This document shows, piece by piece, positions 15,365 to 24,277 of a stretch of DNA of 64,000 nucleotides (position 1 is the stretch's first letter; every line of letters starts with the position of its first letter). The DNA comes from Bacillota bacterium (GTDB lineage Bacteria > Bacillota > Clostridia > Christensenellales > UMGS416). Position numbers and translations under genes: made by a program. The stretch spans positions 14,927-78,926 of the forward strand of contig JAEYPH010000007.1 in NCBI GenBank assembly GCA_023410875.1, in the 5' to 3' direction. Below the pieces are notes generated by a model. That model saw only the letters and a list, made by a program, of their open reading frames with translations, searched no databases and was not told the DNA's origin.

Positions 15365-15994
15365 ATGTTGAGGAAACTCACCGGCCTTGGCATGCTGGGC
15401 GTGCTGTTCTATGTTGCCCACGTGGTGCTGGGCGGCATCCTGTGGCAGGGCTACAGCCACCTGCAGCAGCCCATCAGCGACCTGACCGCCAGCGGCGCTC
15501 CCCAGCGGGATCTGCTCAGCGTGTTCACGTGGATCTATGGCGTGCTGTGCATCGCCTTTGCCTTGGTTGCTTATCTCTATACCCGCAGGCGGGTCCCCAA
15601 GCTGACCTCTGCCGGCCTGCTGGTGTTTCTGGCCATGCACCTGGTCAGCATCAGCTATGGCTTCTTCCCCCAGGACCTGCCCGGCGCCGCGGTTACATTC
15701 GTGGGCACCATGCACATGGTCGTGACCGCCGCCATCGTGCCGCTTACGATCCTTTCGCCGCTGCTCATCGGCTTTGGCCTGCGCCGGGTGGATGGCCTGC
15801 GCCGGTTCGCGGCCTACAGCATCGTTACGGGCTTCTTCATCTTTGTGGCCGGCGGCACCACCGGCCTGTTCTTCGCCAACCACTGGCCATTCTTCGGCCT
15901 CGTAGAGCGCATCAACATCGGCGCGCTGCAGGTGTGGACGTTCGCGCTCTCCTGGATGCTTTTCCGCGGCGATCGGCTGCCCCAGGCGCGGTGA
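15365..15994 (+). CDS. DUF998 family integral membrane protein
   Basis: 209 residues with about six membrane segments. QQPISDLTASGAPQRDL near residue 40 is typical of DUF998 proteins, whose function is not established. ATG at 15365 has GGAG 6 bp upstream, and a TGCTATACT extended -10 lies about 35 bp upstream. It sits alone between the lonB terminator and msrAB, and may be co-transcribed with msrAB. Confidence 0.8.
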   Translation: MLRKLTGLGMLGVLFYVAHVVLGGILWQGYSHLQQPISDLTASGAPQRDLLSVFTWIYGVLCIAFALVAYLYTRRRVPKLTSAGLLVFLAMHLVSISYGFFPQDLPGAAVTFVGTMHMVVTAAIVPLTILSPLLIGFGLRRVDGLRRFAAYSIVTGFFIFVAGGTTGLFFANHWPFFGLVERINIGALQVWTFALSWMLFRGDRLPQAR

Positions 15995-16073
15995 CCCCGC
16001 TCACGGATAATCACGCCTGCCGGTGATATCCTACTTCCGAAGGCTGGTTTGCCAGCTTTCAGGAGGAATCGCC

Positions 16074-17078
16074 ATGAGCCACACCAAGAATAACCATCTG
16101 CCGCCCAACCCCAACGACGGCATCGACTATAGCAGGCGCAGCCTGCACGAGATCGTGCTGGCCGGCGGCTGCTTCTGGGGCGTGCAGGCCTATCTGCGGC
16201 GCGTGCCCGGCGTGGCAGCCACGACCGTGGGCTATGCCAACGGTGCCACGGCCAACCCCAGCTATGAGCAGGTATGCACCGGGCGCACCGGCCACGCCGA
16301 GGCCGTGCGCGTGCGCTTCGACCCGGCTGCGCTGCCGCTGGCCGAGCTTCTCAGGCAGTTTTTCAGCATCATAGACCCAACAGCGCTCAATCGCCAGGGC
16401 AACGACTGGGGCACCCAGTATCGCACCGGCATCTATTACAGCGAAGGCGACGACATTGCCGCCATCGACGCGGCCATGGCGCTGGAGCAGCGCGCCCACG
16501 AGCGGCCCATCGTGACCGAGGTGCAAAAGCTCACAGCCTTCTACCCCGCCGAGGAATACCACCAGGACTATCTGGAGAAGAACCCCGGCGGCTACTGCCA
16601 TGTGGACTTCTCCGCGCTGGAAGCGCCGCCGCCCGCGCGCACCTGGACCAAACCTGACGACACCGATCTGCGCAGCAGCCTGACACCCGAGCAATACGCC
16701 GTAACGCAGCACAGCGCCACAGAGCCGCCCTTTCGCAACGCCTTCTGGGACAACCGCGAGCCTGGGCTGTACGTGGATGTGGTGACCGGCGAGCCGCTGT
16801 TCACCTCCCGCGACAAGTTCGATTCCGGCTGCGGCTGGCCCAGCTTTGTGGCGACGGTGGACAAAGGCGCCGCCGTGGAACGCCGCGACACAAGCCACGG
16901 CATGGTGCGCACCGAGGTGCGCAGCCGCGCCGGCGACAGCCATCTGGGTCATCTGTTCCCCGACGGCCCGCGGGACCGTGGGGGCCTGCGCTACTGCATC
17001 AACAGCGCGGCGCTGCGCTTCATCCCGGCGGACAAGCTGGTCGAAGAGGGTTACGGCGACTACTTGGATAAAATTTAG
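16074..17078 (+). CDS. msrAB: Bifunctional peptide methionine sulfoxide reductase MsrA/MsrB
   Basis: 334 residues. An MsrA domain comes first with the catalytic cysteine in GGCFWG (residue 33), then an MsrB domain from about residue 200 with LTPEQYAVTQ, FDSGCGWPSF and the catalytic cysteine in LRYCINS (residue 308). It repairs both S- and R-methionine sulfoxides. The MsrB zinc CxxC pairs are absent, as in many fused forms. ATG at 16074 follows AGGAGGAA. It converges on nagB with only 14 bp between the stop codons. Confidence 0.95.
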   Translation: MSHTKNNHLPPNPNDGIDYSRRSLHEIVLAGGCFWGVQAYLRRVPGVAATTVGYANGATANPSYEQVCTGRTGHAEAVRVRFDPAALPLAELLRQFFSIIDPTALNRQGNDWGTQYRTGIYYSEGDDIAAIDAAMALEQRAHERPIVTEVQKLTAFYPAEEYHQDYLEKNPGGYCHVDFSALEAPPPARTWTKPDDTDLRSSLTPEQYAVTQHSATEPPFRNAFWDNREPGLYVDVVTGEPLFTSRDKFDSGCGWPSFVATVDKGAAVERRDTSHGMVRTEVRSRAGDSHLGHLFPDGPRDRGGLRYCINSAALRFIPADKLVEEGYGDYLDKI

Positions 17079-17092
17079 GCACAGGACTGAAT

Positions 17093-17851
17093 TTACAGCA
17101 AGGAGCCGCTGTCGCGATCCAGATAGAGCGTGGCCGCCGGATGCCGTCGCAGGATGCTGGCCGGGCACGCTGTGGAAACCGGCCCCTGAACCGTGCCGCG
17201 CACCGCCCGGGCCTTGGTGGCGGCCGGCACCATGCAGAAGAGCGCCTCCCCCGCCAGCAGCGACGGTATCGTCAGCGTAAGCGCTTGCCGGGGTACTTCA
17301 TCCAGCGCGGCGAAGCACCCGTCATGCACCTGCTGCAGGCGGCAGGCTTCCTCCAGTGTCACGGGCTTCACTGGCAGCGGATCGCTAAAATCGGCCACCG
17401 GGGGATCGTTGAAGGCGATGTGGCCATTCTCCCCGATGCCCATGCATACGATGTCCACGGGGTTGGCTTGCAGCAGCCGCCCGTAGCGCAGGCACTCGGC
17501 TTGCGGGTCAGCGTTGCCGTCCAGCAGATGCACCGCGCCAAAGGGCAGCCGGTCAAAAAGCCGCTCCCGCAGAAAACGCCCGAAGCGCTGCGGCGCATCG
17601 GCCGGCAGCCCGACGTACTCGTCCATGTGAAAGGCGTGCACCCGGTTCCAGGGAAGGTTCGCATGACGGCACAGGGCCGCCAGCGTTTCATTCTGGGATG
17701 GCGCGGCGGCAAAGATCATGTTGCAGACCGGTTTGCGGGCCAGCACCTGCTCCATAGCCCGTGCGATGTCGGCGGCGGCGGCCTCCCCCAGTGCCCGGCG
17801 ATCCTCATACACCCGCACGGCCAGTGTTCCCATGGTAAACTCCCGTTCCAT
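17093..17851 (-). CDS. nagB: Glucosamine-6-phosphate deaminase
   Basis: 252 residues. Converts glucosamine-6-phosphate to fructose-6-phosphate and ammonia. HAFHMDEYVGLP holds the catalytic aspartate and GIGENGHIAFNDPP is the family signature. ATG at 17851 follows GGAGG by 6 bp; a longer frame to 17872 would overlap nagA. It is the last gene of the Gfo/Idh-nagA-nagB run, the step after NagA in amino-sugar breakdown, opposed to glmS elsewhere in this window. Confidence 0.94.
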   Translation of the reverse strand: MEREFTMGTLAVRVYEDRRALGEAAAADIARAMEQVLARKPVCNMIFAAAPSQNETLAALCRHANLPWNRVHAFHMDEYVGLPADAPQRFGRFLRERLFDRLPFGAVHLLDGNADPQAECLRYGRLLQANPVDIVCMGIGENGHIAFNDPPVADFSDPLPVKPVTLEEACRLQQVHDGCFAALDEVPRQALTLTIPSLLAGEALFCMVPAATKARAVRGTVQGPVSTACPASILRRHPAATLYLDRDSGSLL

Positions 17852-17862
17852 ATCCTTCCTCC

Positions 17863-19056
17863 TTACAGCCAATGATCAGCGGTCTGCCAGCGTACCTGCC
17901 CATCGGTCAGCACACAGGCGACCCGAATGGTTTCATCAAAGAGCACCGCGTCGGCCCGGCGGCCCGGCGCCAGCCGGCCCATCTCCCGCCCCAGGCCCAC
18001 GATGCGAGCCGGCGTTTCCGTCACCATTTTCACCGCGTCGGCTAAGGTTGCCCCACCCTGCTCCACCATGGTGCGCACCAGCCGGTCGGCGGTGGCGATG
18101 CTGCCGGCGAAGGCATTCCGGGCCGGCATTTTGGCCACGCCGTCCTCCAGCACCACGGGTTGGCCCTTGCGCAGGCTGCCCAGAATGCTCTCCCCGCCGG
18201 TTTGGCCGGCGGCGCGCATGGCGTCGGTCACCAGCGCCAGCCGGTCCGCCCCCAGAAAGCGGTAGGCCATCTGCAGCAAGGGTGCCGGCAGGTGGCAGCC
18301 GTCGGCGATGATCTCGCTGGTCAGCGCCGGCAGCAGATAGGCGCTCTCCACAATGCCCGGGAAGCGGAAGCCCTGGCGGCGCACAATGGTAGAGGTCGCC
18401 GAATAGAGGTGGGTGACATGGCGGTAACCGTGGCGCAGCGCCTCGCAGACCTGATCGTAGGTGGCGTCGCTGTGGCCGATGGATGCAAGGATGCCGCGGC
18501 GGGCAAGCTCGTCGCCCAGCTGCGCGGCGCCTTCGAGCTCCGGCGCGATGGTCCAGCGGCGGATATCGGAGCAGGCATCCAGCAGGCGCAGGTACTCCAC
18601 GGGGTCGGGGCGGCGCAGATAAGCCGGGTCCTGCGCGCCGGCCTGGCCGGGGGCCAGGTAAGGGCCTTCGATGTGCAGGCCGGCAAGCTTGGCGCCGTCG
18701 GCAAAGCGGCCCCGGCAGTGACGGTACATCGCGAAGGCATCCAGCAGTTCCCCGGTGGAGGATGCCAGAGTGGTCGGCAGCAGGGCAGTCGTGCCGTGGG
18801 TCAGGTGCAGGCGCGCCGCGCCATGCCAGGCCTCCTCGGTGGCATCCATGAAGTCATGCCCGCCGCCGCCGTGTACATGGATGTCCACGAATCCGTGGGA
18901 AAGATAGAGCCCCTGAGCGTCCACAACGACGTCGCCGCGACCGGAGGCGGAACCGGGGCCGCCGATGGACACCACGACGCCATCCTCGGCAACCAGATCG
19001 CAGGGGGAAACCAGCCCGTCCTGCACCAGACGGGCATTGCGCACGACCGTAAGCAT
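17863..19056 (-). CDS. nagA: N-acetylglucosamine-6-phosphate deacetylase
   Basis: 397 residues, an amidohydrolase. The metal-binding motif DIHVHGGGGHDFMD is near residue 57; HIEGPY, GHSDATYDQ and VTDAMRAAG are conserved in NagA. It removes acetate from GlcNAc-6-phosphate to give the NagB substrate. The gene is followed 11 bp later by nagB and preceded 15 bp upstream by the oxidoreductase gene, so the three form one operon. Confidence 0.95.
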   Translation of the reverse strand: MLTVVRNARLVQDGLVSPCDLVAEDGVVVSIGGPGSASGRGDVVVDAQGLYLSHGFVDIHVHGGGGHDFMDATEEAWHGAARLHLTHGTTALLPTTLASSTGELLDAFAMYRHCRGRFADGAKLAGLHIEGPYLAPGQAGAQDPAYLRRPDPVEYLRLLDACSDIRRWTIAPELEGAAQLGDELARRGILASIGHSDATYDQVCEALRHGYRHVTHLYSATSTIVRRQGFRFPGIVESAYLLPALTSEIIADGCHLPAPLLQMAYRFLGADRLALVTDAMRAAGQTGGESILGSLRKGQPVVLEDGVAKMPARNAFAGSIATADRLVRTMVEQGGATLADAVKMVTETPARIVGLGREMGRLAPGRRADAVLFDETIRVACVLTDGQVRWQTADHWL

Positions 19057-19071
19057 GTTAAGCGCCTCCTC

Positions 19072-20094
19072 TCACAAACGGACCGGCTGTTCCGTGCGGG
19101 TCGATTCATAGATGGCGGTGATGACGCGCACGGCCAGATCGGCCTCCCGCGGGGGGATAAGCGGTTCGCGGCCCTCCCGGACGGCGTTGGCAACATCGGC
19201 CAGCAAGAGCACATGGCCGGTGATGCCGATGTCGAAGGGATTCTTTGCTCCACCCACGGCTTCCATTCCCTCTGGAGGGGGCGGCGCCTGGGCGGAGTCC
19301 AGAAAGTCCCAGGACACGACTTGCTCATCATTGAAGACGATGCTTCCCAGCTCACCGTGAACCGCAAAGGTCGTGGTAAATCCGGGATAGGCCGTGGTCG
19401 CCCCGGCGATCGTACACAGCGCCCCGCTTTTCATCCGCAGCACGGCGGCGGCGGTATCCTCCACCTCAATGCGGCGGCTCAGCGTTTCGGCCCGGCCATA
19501 GACGGTGTCCACAGGCTCCCCCAGCATCCACAGAATCAGGTCCACGCCGTGAACCCCCTGGTTCATCAGCGCTCCGCCGCCGTCCAGTTCCCAGGTGCCG
19601 CGCCACCCGGCGCTGTTGTAATAGGCATGGTCGCGGTAGTATTTGAGTTCAGCCTGCGCCAGGCAAATCCTACCCAGACGCCCCTGGGCAATGGCCTGCC
19701 GGGCGACAATGGCCGCTGGCATGAAGCGCCGCTGAAAGATGCACTGCATCTTGACGCCCGCTTCGGCCACAGCCCGCTGCACGGCGCTTATGCGCTCGGT
19801 GGTGATCTCCATCGGCTTTTCACAGACGATGTGCTTGCCGGCTCTGGCCATGGCAATGCAGATTTCGCCGTGGGTGCCGCTGGGCACGCACACACACACA
19901 ATGTCCACGGCCGGGTCGCGCGCCACGTCGCTGGCATCATAACAAACGGTGTTGACGCCGTACTCGCGGGCGAAAGCATCGGCTTTCTCGGGAATGATGT
20001 CGCACACGGCGTACAGCCTGTGTTCGGGGAGCTGGCGAAGCGCTTTCGCGTGGGTATGGGCAATGACGCCGCAGCCGACAATGGCAAAGTTCAT
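19072..20094 (-). CDS. Gfo/Idh/MocA family NAD(P)-dependent oxidoreductase
   Basis: 340 residues. The Rossmann motif is at the N-terminus (FAIVGCGVIAHTHAKAL), EKPMEITTERISA is the family's EKP motif, and the C-terminal alpha/beta domain follows. The substrate is probably a sugar or amino-sugar derivative, judged by its place as first gene of the nagA-nagB operon, but this is inference. ATG at 20094 follows AGGAGGAA; the frame extends to 20133 without homology. Confidence 0.88.
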   Translation of the reverse strand: MNFAIVGCGVIAHTHAKALRQLPEHRLYAVCDIIPEKADAFAREYGVNTVCYDASDVARDPAVDIVCVCVPSGTHGEICIAMARAGKHIVCEKPMEITTERISAVQRAVAEAGVKMQCIFQRRFMPAAIVARQAIAQGRLGRICLAQAELKYYRDHAYYNSAGWRGTWELDGGGALMNQGVHGVDLILWMLGEPVDTVYGRAETLSRRIEVEDTAAAVLRMKSGALCTIAGATTAYPGFTTTFAVHGELGSIVFNDEQVVSWDFLDSAQAPPPPEGMEAVGGAKNPFDIGITGHVLLLADVANAVREGREPLIPPREADLAVRVITAIYESTRTEQPVRL

Positions 20095-20154
20095 ACCGCA
20101 ATTCCTCCTGTCGCACTTGTGATGGCCGGTCATCGGCCCGCGCCTATTTCTTCC

Positions 20155-20160
20155 ATTATA
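20155..20160 (-). promoter_or_regulatory. Candidate -10 element of the oxidoreductase-nagA-nagB operon
   Basis: TATAAT on the minus strand, about 60 bp before the first start codon. No close -35 consensus is seen, which may mean an activator is needed. The remaining intergenic sequence to 20402 contains only a GC hairpin at 20355-20386. Confidence 0.45.
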
Positions 20161-20354
20161 CAGCGAGAACCGCCTCTCATTTGCGCAATTTTACGGGGGG
20201 GCTTTGCCGTTCATGCAAATCCGCTGGCACAGCATCTGCCGGCGGAATAACGGGAAAAATGATCGAACGAGCCGGATGGAGCGATACATCGAAAACATCG
20301 CCGGGAAACAAGCCCGATACGGTTATGATCAATCCATCCATCGGTAGACATAGC

Positions 20355-20386
20355 AAGCGGCCTGCTTACCTTGGCAGGCCGCCTTT
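20355..20386. terminator. Hairpin downstream of the 20403-21302 gene
   Basis: GCGGCCTGC and GCAGGCCGC flank an 8-nt loop about 17 bp past the stop codon of the minus-strand gene. The T tract is weak in either direction. Confidence 0.5.
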
Positions 20387-20402
20387 GATGTATGCCATGC
20401 AG

Positions 20403-21302
20403 CTACCTCTGCCCTAAAAACTGCCGCGCCTTGGCCATGAGCTCGCTCTTCTGGCGGTCGTCCATGCCGCCCAACAGCCGGTTCACGGTGTCCTTGAGGT
20501 TGTCGGTGGCCGGGTTGGGCACGATGGTGGCCCTGACCTCCTGGGGTTGCGGCTGCGGCGGCTGCGCCATGGCGGTTCGCATCATGTTGGCCATGTTGGC
20601 CATATTGCCCAGATTGCTCAGCTGGCCCAGCGCGCCCAACGGGCCGCCGGCGGATGCACTTTGGCTTTGCACAGCGTTGCCGCGGAAACCGTTGACCATG
20701 CCCATCATCTGACCGATCATGGTCAGGTTGCCGGCTCCGGCGAAGGGTAGGTTGCGCCCCAGGGCGCTCAGCAGGCCTATGTTGCGGTCCATGGGGTTGG
20801 CGGTGGTCGGCGAAGCTATGTAGGCAGCGGGGTTGTTCACATTGCGCAGCTCATCCACCATGCCCAAAACCTTGGATACCTTTGTGGCGGACATGCCGCT
20901 GTTGCCCGGCAGATAACCGGCGATGTCGCCCAGCAGGCTTTTCATATCCACCGGCGGCATGGCGGGGCGATTGGGCCGTACCCTGGGCTGCGGCGCGGGC
21001 GCCTCGCCATCGTCGCTCTGGGTACGGGGCGCGGGCAATGCCGGCAGTTCCCCGTGGGGCCGGCGCTGGCTGCCCATGCCCAGCACGCTGCCCAAGCCGC
21101 CGCCGCGGCTAAGCGCTCCAATGGCCAGCACCAGAGGCAGCGGGCCCATGGATCCCATAACTGCGCCCAGGCCGCCAGCCGCCTGGCTGCGCACCGGTGT
21201 GCGGTCGGGCCGCGCCGAGGTAACTTCCACCGTTTGCGCCTCCGCCGCGGGCATATCGTCTGCCTGCGTGGCCGGTATGGCCTCGAACTGCTTATTGACC
21301 AT
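20403..21302 (-). CDS. Hypothetical protein, low-complexity Met/Gly/Pro-rich
   Basis: 299 residues; I do not recognise the family. Residues 1-55 are acidic and polar, then a hydrophobic Gly/Leu stretch (MGSMGPLPLVLAIGALSRGG), a Pro-rich spacer, and a Met/Asn/Gly-rich C-terminal half (NMANMANMMRTAM) ending in the charged helix DDRQKSELMAKARQFL. The ATG at 21302 follows GAGGAGGAG. It is divergent from the small protein at 21507, whose C-terminal helix (LSQEQQSRLDDIVRHL) is of the same type, so they may be partners. Confidence 0.65.
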   Translation of the reverse strand: MVNKQFEAIPATQADDMPAAEAQTVEVTSARPDRTPVRSQAAGGLGAVMGSMGPLPLVLAIGALSRGGGLGSVLGMGSQRRPHGELPALPAPRTQSDDGEAPAPQPRVRPNRPAMPPVDMKSLLGDIAGYLPGNSGMSATKVSKVLGMVDELRNVNNPAAYIASPTTANPMDRNIGLLSALGRNLPFAGAGNLTMIGQMMGMVNGFRGNAVQSQSASAGGPLGALGQLSNLGNMANMANMMRTAMAQPPQPQPQEVRATIVPNPATDNLKDTVNRLLGGMDDRQKSELMAKARQFLGQR

Positions 21303-21506
21303 GAACGTCTCCTCCTCAAATGATCCCTGCATGCATCCTATGCCCGGCGATGCCCAGTTGTTCCGACGGAAACGGACACAAGAGCCCCCCTTTGAGCATA
21401 TGCTGAATAAAGCGGCTTACACCCGTCTGCCGGGAGATCCCGCGGTCACCGGCGAGCTTGACCAGCCATATCATATAGGGTGAAAGCCATTGGAGGGAGG
21501 GCAACG
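21303..21506. promoter_or_regulatory. Divergent intergenic region
   Basis: About 200 bp between two divergent hypothetical genes. No vegetative promoter of good quality is seen on either strand. CATATAGGGT near 21471 resembles the CATAnnnTA -10 of mother-cell sporulation sigma factors, but one weak match is not sufficient. Confidence 0.25.
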
Positions 21507-21800
21507 ATGAAGGACAACGCCGGCAAAAGTCTCAGGGACATGATACGCAAAAACAACCTGTCCCAGGAAAACCTGACCAGCGAGCAGAAGGACCAATTTA
21601 AGCGCTTCCGCGACACGGTAAGCCAGTATCAGGACAAAAACCCGGCGCAGCTGATGGGCGAACTGGAACGCTTGAAGAACGGCAAAGGCGGGCCCACGCT
21701 CAACCCACAGGACCTGGACCGCTTCGCCACCACGCTCAAGCCCATGCTCAGCCAAGAGCAGCAAAGCCGCCTGGACGACATCGTCCGCCACCTTCGCTAG
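21507..21800 (+). CDS. Small hypothetical protein, helical, hydrophilic
   Basis: 97 residues, highly charged, predicted mostly helical (SLRDMIRKNNLSQENLTSEQ, then LSQEQQSRLDDIVRHLR). No signal peptide, membrane segment or cysteine. Family not recognised. ATG at 21507 follows GGAGGGAGGG. It lies between a divergent hypothetical gene and a co-directional subtilase (86 bp downstream). Confidence 0.65.
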   Translation: MKDNAGKSLRDMIRKNNLSQENLTSEQKDQFKRFRDTVSQYQDKNPAQLMGELERLKNGKGGPTLNPQDLDRFATTLKPMLSQEQQSRLDDIVRHLR

Positions 21801-21886
21801 GGCTGAGCTCATCCCCCTCGCGATACATAGGCGCGCCATAAGCCGCGCATCAGACGCCGGCGTGCCTCATGCGAGAGGTGAGTTCT

Positions 21887-23080
21887 GTGAAAAGGAACAT
21901 CGTTCATAAGATTGACCCGTTGGTGCGCAGCATGGTCAAGATCAACTCCCATGCCAACGGGGGGGCCGATCCGGTCAGGGTTATTCTGTATGCAAAGGAA
22001 TACGAGCGCTGCCGCCCCACGCTGGACAAGCTGGGCATCACGATTTTTTCCGAACTGCCGCTGATCGACGGCTACGTGGTGGAAGTGCCGTACAACCAAC
22101 TGGCCCGCATTGCCGGCCAAAAGAATGTGCGCTACATCACCGCCGATCTGGACGTACAGGCGCAAATGGATGTTGCAACGAAGGTCGTGGGCGCCGACGC
22201 CCTGCAAAATGCCGGCGTCACCGGCCGCGGGGTAGGCATCGCCTTCATCGACACGGGGATATACCCCCACCCTGATTTCACGATGCCCAAGAACCGAATA
22301 GCCGCCTTTGTGGACATCGTGAATTCCCGGACAGCGTACTATGACGACAACGGCCACGGCACCTTCGTGGCGGGAGTGGCGGCTGGAAGCGGTTCGGCTT
22401 CTTCGGGAAAATATCGGGGTATCGCGCCGGGCGCCAACATCATCGCGCTCAAGGTCATGGACGCCAACGGTGGCGGGCGCGCCTCCGACGTGCTGGGCGC
22501 GCTGCAGTGGATCGCCTACAACCACAAACGTTACAACATCAAGGTCGTGTCCATGTCGCTGGGTTCAGACGTGGGCATCACCAACCGCGACGACGCCATG
22601 GAGCGTGGCGTGGAACAGCTCTGGCGCCAGGGCATTACGATCATAGCTGCCGCCGGCAACAGCGGGCCCCATTCCCGCACGATCACCGTGCCGGGCACCA
22701 GCCCTATGATCGTAACCGTGGGTTCCAACGACGACAGGCGCACGGTGTCGCTGGATGACGACATCGTGGCGGACTTCTCCTCCCGCGGACCGGTGGGCAA
22801 CCGCCCCAAGCCCGACATCCTCGCCCCCGGCGTGGACATCCACGGGCCGCTGGCCGACACAACCTACCTGCCCGGGCGCAAGATGGCCCGCATGAGCACC
22901 TACTATACGGCCATGAAGGGCACCTCGGTCTCCACGCCCATCGTGGCCGGCATCGCCGCTCTGTACTACGAGCAGAACCCCTCCGTAACGCCCGACGAGA
23001 TCAAGCGCAACCTGATAACCAGGGCCCGCCGCCTGACCGGGCAACGCAACCAGGAGGGGTACGGCGTCGTCTTGGCGTAG
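21887..23080 (+). CDS. Subtilisin-like serine protease (S8 family)
   Basis: 397 residues. The catalytic triad is visible: Asp122 in FIDTGI, His157 in DNGHGTFVAG and Ser347 in GTSVSTP, plus AAGNSGP for the oxyanion asparagine. An inhibitor-like prodomain covers about residues 20-85. No signal peptide, so it is probably intracellular or acts during sporulation, as do similar AprX-type proteases. The start is GTG at 21887, just after AGAGGTGAG; a frame from 21869 would include that site. A perfect GC palindrome spans its stop codon. Confidence 0.9.
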   Translation: MKRNIVHKIDPLVRSMVKINSHANGGADPVRVILYAKEYERCRPTLDKLGITIFSELPLIDGYVVEVPYNQLARIAGQKNVRYITADLDVQAQMDVATKVVGADALQNAGVTGRGVGIAFIDTGIYPHPDFTMPKNRIAAFVDIVNSRTAYYDDNGHGTFVAGVAAGSGSASSGKYRGIAPGANIIALKVMDANGGGRASDVLGALQWIAYNHKRYNIKVVSMSLGSDVGITNRDDAMERGVEQLWRQGITIIAAAGNSGPHSRTITVPGTSPMIVTVGSNDDRRTVSLDDDIVADFSSRGPVGNRPKPDILAPGVDIHGPLADTTYLPGRKMARMSTYYTAMKGTSVSTPIVAGIAALYYEQNPSVTPDEIKRNLITRARRLTGQRNQEGYGVVLA

Positions 23081-23099
23081 CGCAATGCTGCGCTACGCC
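23074..23099. repeat. Palindrome spanning the protease stop codon
   Basis: GGCGTAGCGCA and TGCGCTACGCC form an 11-bp perfect stem with a 4-nt loop, the left arm including the TAG stop. It may protect or end the transcript, but there is no T run. Confidence 0.55.
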
Positions 23100-23120
23100 T
23101 TCGCCTGCGGCGCTGTGGCG

Positions 23121-23299
23121 CCTTGGCGATTCGGAAGACTTGCATTTCGGTCAGCATTCGGCCCGGCGATAATCGTCGCCGGGCCTACACCTATCTGTTC
23201 GTCCCATCCCTTGCAAATAAATGCCGGGGATCGCCTGCGGGCGGGTCTTTGTGCGCGTTTCTGCCCGTATGTTGGTTTCCTCGGCGGAATAAATCCGCC
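23121..23299 (+). repeat. Extragenic repeat family R3, copy 1 (about 180 bp)
   Basis: This stretch aligns along its length with the reverse complement of 36135-36303: the start CCTTGGCGATTCGG/CCTCGGCGATTGG, ACTTGCATTT, a GGCCCGGCGA...TCGCCGGGCC hairpin, the exact block GATCGCCTGCGGGCGG (23229-23244) and an end near CCTCGGCGGA. No gene with a ribosome site is present. It is followed by GTCATTCTGAGCGCAGCGAAGAATC at about 23328 and then by an R1 element. Confidence 0.65.
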
Positions 23300-23380
23300 A
23301 TCGGCAACAGGGCCACACCTCGTACTGTCATTCTGAGCGCAGCGAAGAATCCCCTTGAATCAGCCGTTCATATGAAGGGT

Positions 23381-23440
23381 GCCGAAGGTTTCCAAAGGGC
23401 GACCGGAAAGCCCTTTGGTCGCGCCCAAAGGCGCGAAATC
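23381..23440 (+). repeat. Extragenic palindromic repeat family R1, copy 1
   Basis: GCCGAAGGTTTCC then CCAAAGGGC-loop-GCCCTTTGG hairpin, followed by a second variable hairpin (GCGCCCAAAGGCGCG). The same order is found at 28210-28285 and, reversed, at 31431-31580 and 36004-36067. Non-coding. Confidence 0.8.
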
Positions 23441-23452
23441 CCACTCTCTTCC

Positions 23453-24277
23453 CTACCTTTTCTGACACCCCGGACAATAATAAATGCTCCCGCCCAGATA
23501 CGCTTCCTTTACGATGGTCTCGCCGCAGGCCGGGCAGGGCTGGCCCACGGTCTTCTTGCTGAGCACCGTGCGGTAGCCGCCGGGTTGGCCGTAGAGGTCG
23601 CGCTCGGTGTCACGGCCGCCCTGGTCCGCCATGGCGGCCGACACATCCTTGACGGCGCGAAACATCGCCTGCTTCTCCTGGGCGGAAAGGCTGCCCATGG
23701 TTCGCCGGGGGTGAATGCGGGCGGTCCACAGAATGTCCTGCAGCATGCCATTGCCCAGGCCTGGGATACGCTGCGCTGTGGCCAGGAAGGCCTTGGCCGA
23801 AAGCTCCGGCGCCTGGGGCTGGGCCAGCAGGCCGCAGAACAGCTCCCAATCGAACCCATCCTCGGTTGGGGCCGGCTGTTTGTTGACAACGTGGCCCATG
23901 GGTATGCCGTCGGGGTCGTCCTCGCGGCAGCAGAACATGCAGCCCCACATCTGCACCGTGCACGTGATCGCGCTGCCGTCGTCAAACTCCAGCAGAAGTT
24001 GGTGGCTGGCCGGGCGCTTGGCGCCAAGGGCGTGCAGCTTAACCGGTGTGGAAATCACCAGCAGCATGTCCTGCGCGTGCACCCGCAGCGTACCGCTGAC
24101 AACCTCCGTACCGGTGATCCGCTTGCCCCGCAGCAGGCCATCATAGGCGGCGGGGTCGCCGGTATACCAGGCGAAGCCGTGGTGTGTCTGGTCGGCCTGC
24201 GCCCGTACGATTTCACGACCGGCGAGCGACTGCTGTATCTGCCGGGCCAGCACGATGGATTCGGAAAGCTCGATCAT
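23453..24277 (-). CDS. Fpg/Nei-family DNA glycosylase-like protein lacking the N-terminal catalytic proline
   Basis: 274 residues. The order N-terminal beta domain, H2TH region (RIPGLGNGMLQDILW near residue 167) and C-terminal zinc finger (CPACGETI...YYCPGC) is that of Fpg/Nei base-excision enzymes. The N-terminus is M-I-E-L-S-E instead of M-P-E-L-P-E, so the proline that forms the Schiff base is missing while Glu3 is kept. It may be a glycosylase with a different nucleophile, or a DNA-binding relative. No clear neighbour link; convergent repeats lie downstream. Confidence 0.8.
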   Translation of the reverse strand: MIELSESIVLARQIQQSLAGREIVRAQADQTHHGFAWYTGDPAAYDGLLRGKRITGTEVVSGTLRVHAQDMLLVISTPVKLHALGAKRPASHQLLLEFDDGSAITCTVQMWGCMFCCREDDPDGIPMGHVVNKQPAPTEDGFDWELFCGLLAQPQAPELSAKAFLATAQRIPGLGNGMLQDILWTARIHPRRTMGSLSAQEKQAMFRAVKDVSAAMADQGGRDTERDLYGQPGGYRTVLSKKTVGQPCPACGETIVKEAYLGGSIYYCPGCQKR

